Position numbers and translations under genes: made by a program | Notes under the pieces: generated by a model | Seen by the model: the letters and a program-made list of their open reading frames with translations, nothing else | The model's database searches: none | What the model was told of the DNA's origin: nothing | Source of the DNA: Brevibacillus laterosporus LMG 15441 | GTDB taxonomy: Bacteria; Bacillota; Bacilli; Brevibacillales; Brevibacillaceae | NCBI RefSeq assembly: GCF_000219535.2 | Contig: NZ_CP007806.1 | Span: 3,010,501-3,074,500, forward strand | Reading direction: 5' to 3' | DNA: 64,000 bases | Shown here: positions 63,258 to 64,000 of the stretch, piece after piece | Layout: the number at the start of each line of letters is the position of its first letter | How positions within the stretch are numbered: position 1 is the first letter of the stretch

Positions 63258-63635
63258 CTATTTCGTCTCTTCTAATAAAGCCTTTGCTGTTTCTAAATGA
63301 ACTTGCAGAAGAAAGATTTCAATTGGTTCGATCAAAAAACCATATTGCTCCCCATAAGCATCCAAAACCTTTTGCGAGATTTGCTGTAACCTTACATCTC
63401 CTTCTTCCATCAAAGATAAATCCATTGCAGCTAGTCTCTCCTTATGTTGCACGCGTCTCATAAAGGCCAGCAGATGAACTCCCATCGCAATCCAGCGTTC
63501 CTCGTTAATCGTCAGCGGAATCTGGCTCGTCAACTGCTGTATGTCCTCTAACAGCTTGGTTAACTCGGACACCTCTGTATCTTGTATGGGAGATAATTTA
63601 GCTACTTCCTCCACGATGCTTATCATCATACGCAT
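63258..63635 (-). CDS. PRD-domain protein of the cassette
   Basis: 125 residues forming one PTS-regulation-type (PRD) helical domain without a DNA- or RNA-binding part. Conserved-position histidines are seen in IAMGVHLLAFMRRVQHKE. It corresponds to the small PRD protein that accompanies SFCGS/DUF431x genes. PRDs are normally phosphorylated by PTS proteins, but no PTS gene is present. It overlaps the upstream amidohydrolase stop. Confidence 0.7.
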   Translation of the reverse strand: MRMMISIVEEVAKLSPIQDTEVSELTKLLEDIQQLTSQIPLTINEERWIAMGVHLLAFMRRVQHKERLAAMDLSLMEEGDVRLQQISQKVLDAYGEQYGFLIEPIEIFLLQVHLETAKALLEETK

Positions 63636-64000
63636 TTCAATACCTTTCCTGATTTAATAGTGAGCTCTGGCTGCAAATAACTTGATGTGGTAAGGGTAGC
63701 TTGCTCAGAATCAGTTAGTTCCAAGGGCCCTTTTTTCATTCTCAACAGACTAATGTCAGCTCGTGTCCCTTCTGTTAAGGTGCCGATTTCATGCTCTTTT
63801 CGTAAAATCCTAGCTGGATTACATGTGCTCATCTCTACCACTTCATCGAGAGAAACACCTAACGCTAGTAATTTGTTCATTGTCATTGCTAAGCTGTGTA
63901 CAGGACCATCTATGTTCTGCCGATAAATGTCTGTACTAATGGTGTATGGCTTAATCCCAAATTCCAGCGCACGTCTCATCGTGGCAAAGCTAAAGCTAGA
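63626..64000 (-). CDS. Amidohydrolase/deacetylase, C-terminal part (runs off the right edge)
   Basis: 124 codons are present and the frame is open to the edge (SSFSFATMRRALEFG...TISTDIYRQNIDG). This is the C-terminal third of a metal-dependent amidohydrolase of the EF_0837/AHA_3915 type that accompanies the cassette. The metal-ligand aspartate is in STDIY, and the family's usual ending (GTRADISLLR...IKSGKVLKC) is complete. It may deacetylate or open a ring of the substrate before DgaE acts. Confidence 0.8.
   Translation of the reverse strand, partial: SSFSFATMRRALEFGIKPYTISTDIYRQNIDGPVHSLAMTMNKLLALGVSLDEVVEMSTCNPARILRKEHEIGTLTEGTRADISLLRMKKGPLELTDSEQATLTTSSYLQPELTIKSGKVLKCV

Overview
The window looks like a chromosome segment of a low-GC, spore-former-type Firmicute in the Bacillales, most likely Brevibacillus or a close relative. 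This rests on strong GGAGG-type ribosome binding sites with frequent GTG/TTG starts, the odhAB and sucCD sets, an EutVW-controlled ethanolamine operon of the Firmicute type, and a hybrid NRPS/trans-AT PKS locus with diaminopropionate genes of the kind known from Brevibacillus and Paenibacillus peptides. No tRNA, rRNA, insertion sequence or CRISPR array was seen.

Region 1 (1-14.6 kb, all minus strand) is the beginning of a biosynthetic operon that leaves the window on the left. It holds SbnA and SbnB homologues for L-2,3-diaminopropionate, a discrete malonyl acyltransferase, a one-module NRPS whose adenylation pocket reads as glycine, a PKS (KS, degenerate DH, KR, ACP, degenerate C), a class III aminotransferase, and the first codons of one more gene. 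Dap, Gly and a retained beta-hydroxyl suggest an edeine-like product, with galantin/paenilamicin-type products as the alternative. Region 2 (15.1-21.6 kb, minus) is a TetR-led operon with an acyl-CoA ligase, MaoC hydratase, KAS III-like synthase, a secreted 12-repeat NHL propeller and a FabG-type reductase. Region 3 (21.6-26.4 kb) has pabA and pabB divergently arranged, a DinB protein, an XRE-cupin regulator and two gene remnants.

Region 4 (26.4-34.5 kb, minus) is central metabolism: odhA-odhB, sucC-sucD and a DASS-type di/tricarboxylate transporter with a perfect operator-like inverted repeat. Region 5 (34.6-52.0 kb, minus) is a complete ethanolamine microcompartment locus: eutG, eutS, eutP, eutVW, eutABC, eutL, a BMC-Rho_N shell protein, eutE, eutM, eutT, pduL, a flavoprotein-like eut protein, eutN, a tandem-BMC protein, eutH and eutQ. 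Three leaders (before eutG, eutS and eutA) carry hexaloop hairpins that overlap intrinsic terminators, the signature of EutV (ANTAR) antitermination. Just upstream is a cobalamin-riboswitch-controlled operon for a DUF4430 lipoprotein and an ECF S-component. Its 3' end carries three further hexaloop hairpins, which could make that mRNA a B12-responsive decoy for EutV, like EutX/Rli55 in other Firmicutes.

Region 6 (52-59 kb) is a mixed stretch: a FAD-dependent oxidoreductase, an orphan ABC ATPase, a nucleotidyltransferase remnant, a preQ1 riboswitch with a YhhQ transporter, a methyltransferase, and a two-component system with a 47-residue membrane protein behind it. Region 7 (59-64 kb, minus) is a poorly understood cassette: an amidohydrolase (cut by the right edge), PRD, SFCGS, DUF4312, DUF4311 and DUF4310 proteins followed by DgaE and DgaF-like enzymes. 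It looks like an unusual sugar-acid/amino-acid uptake and degradation system.
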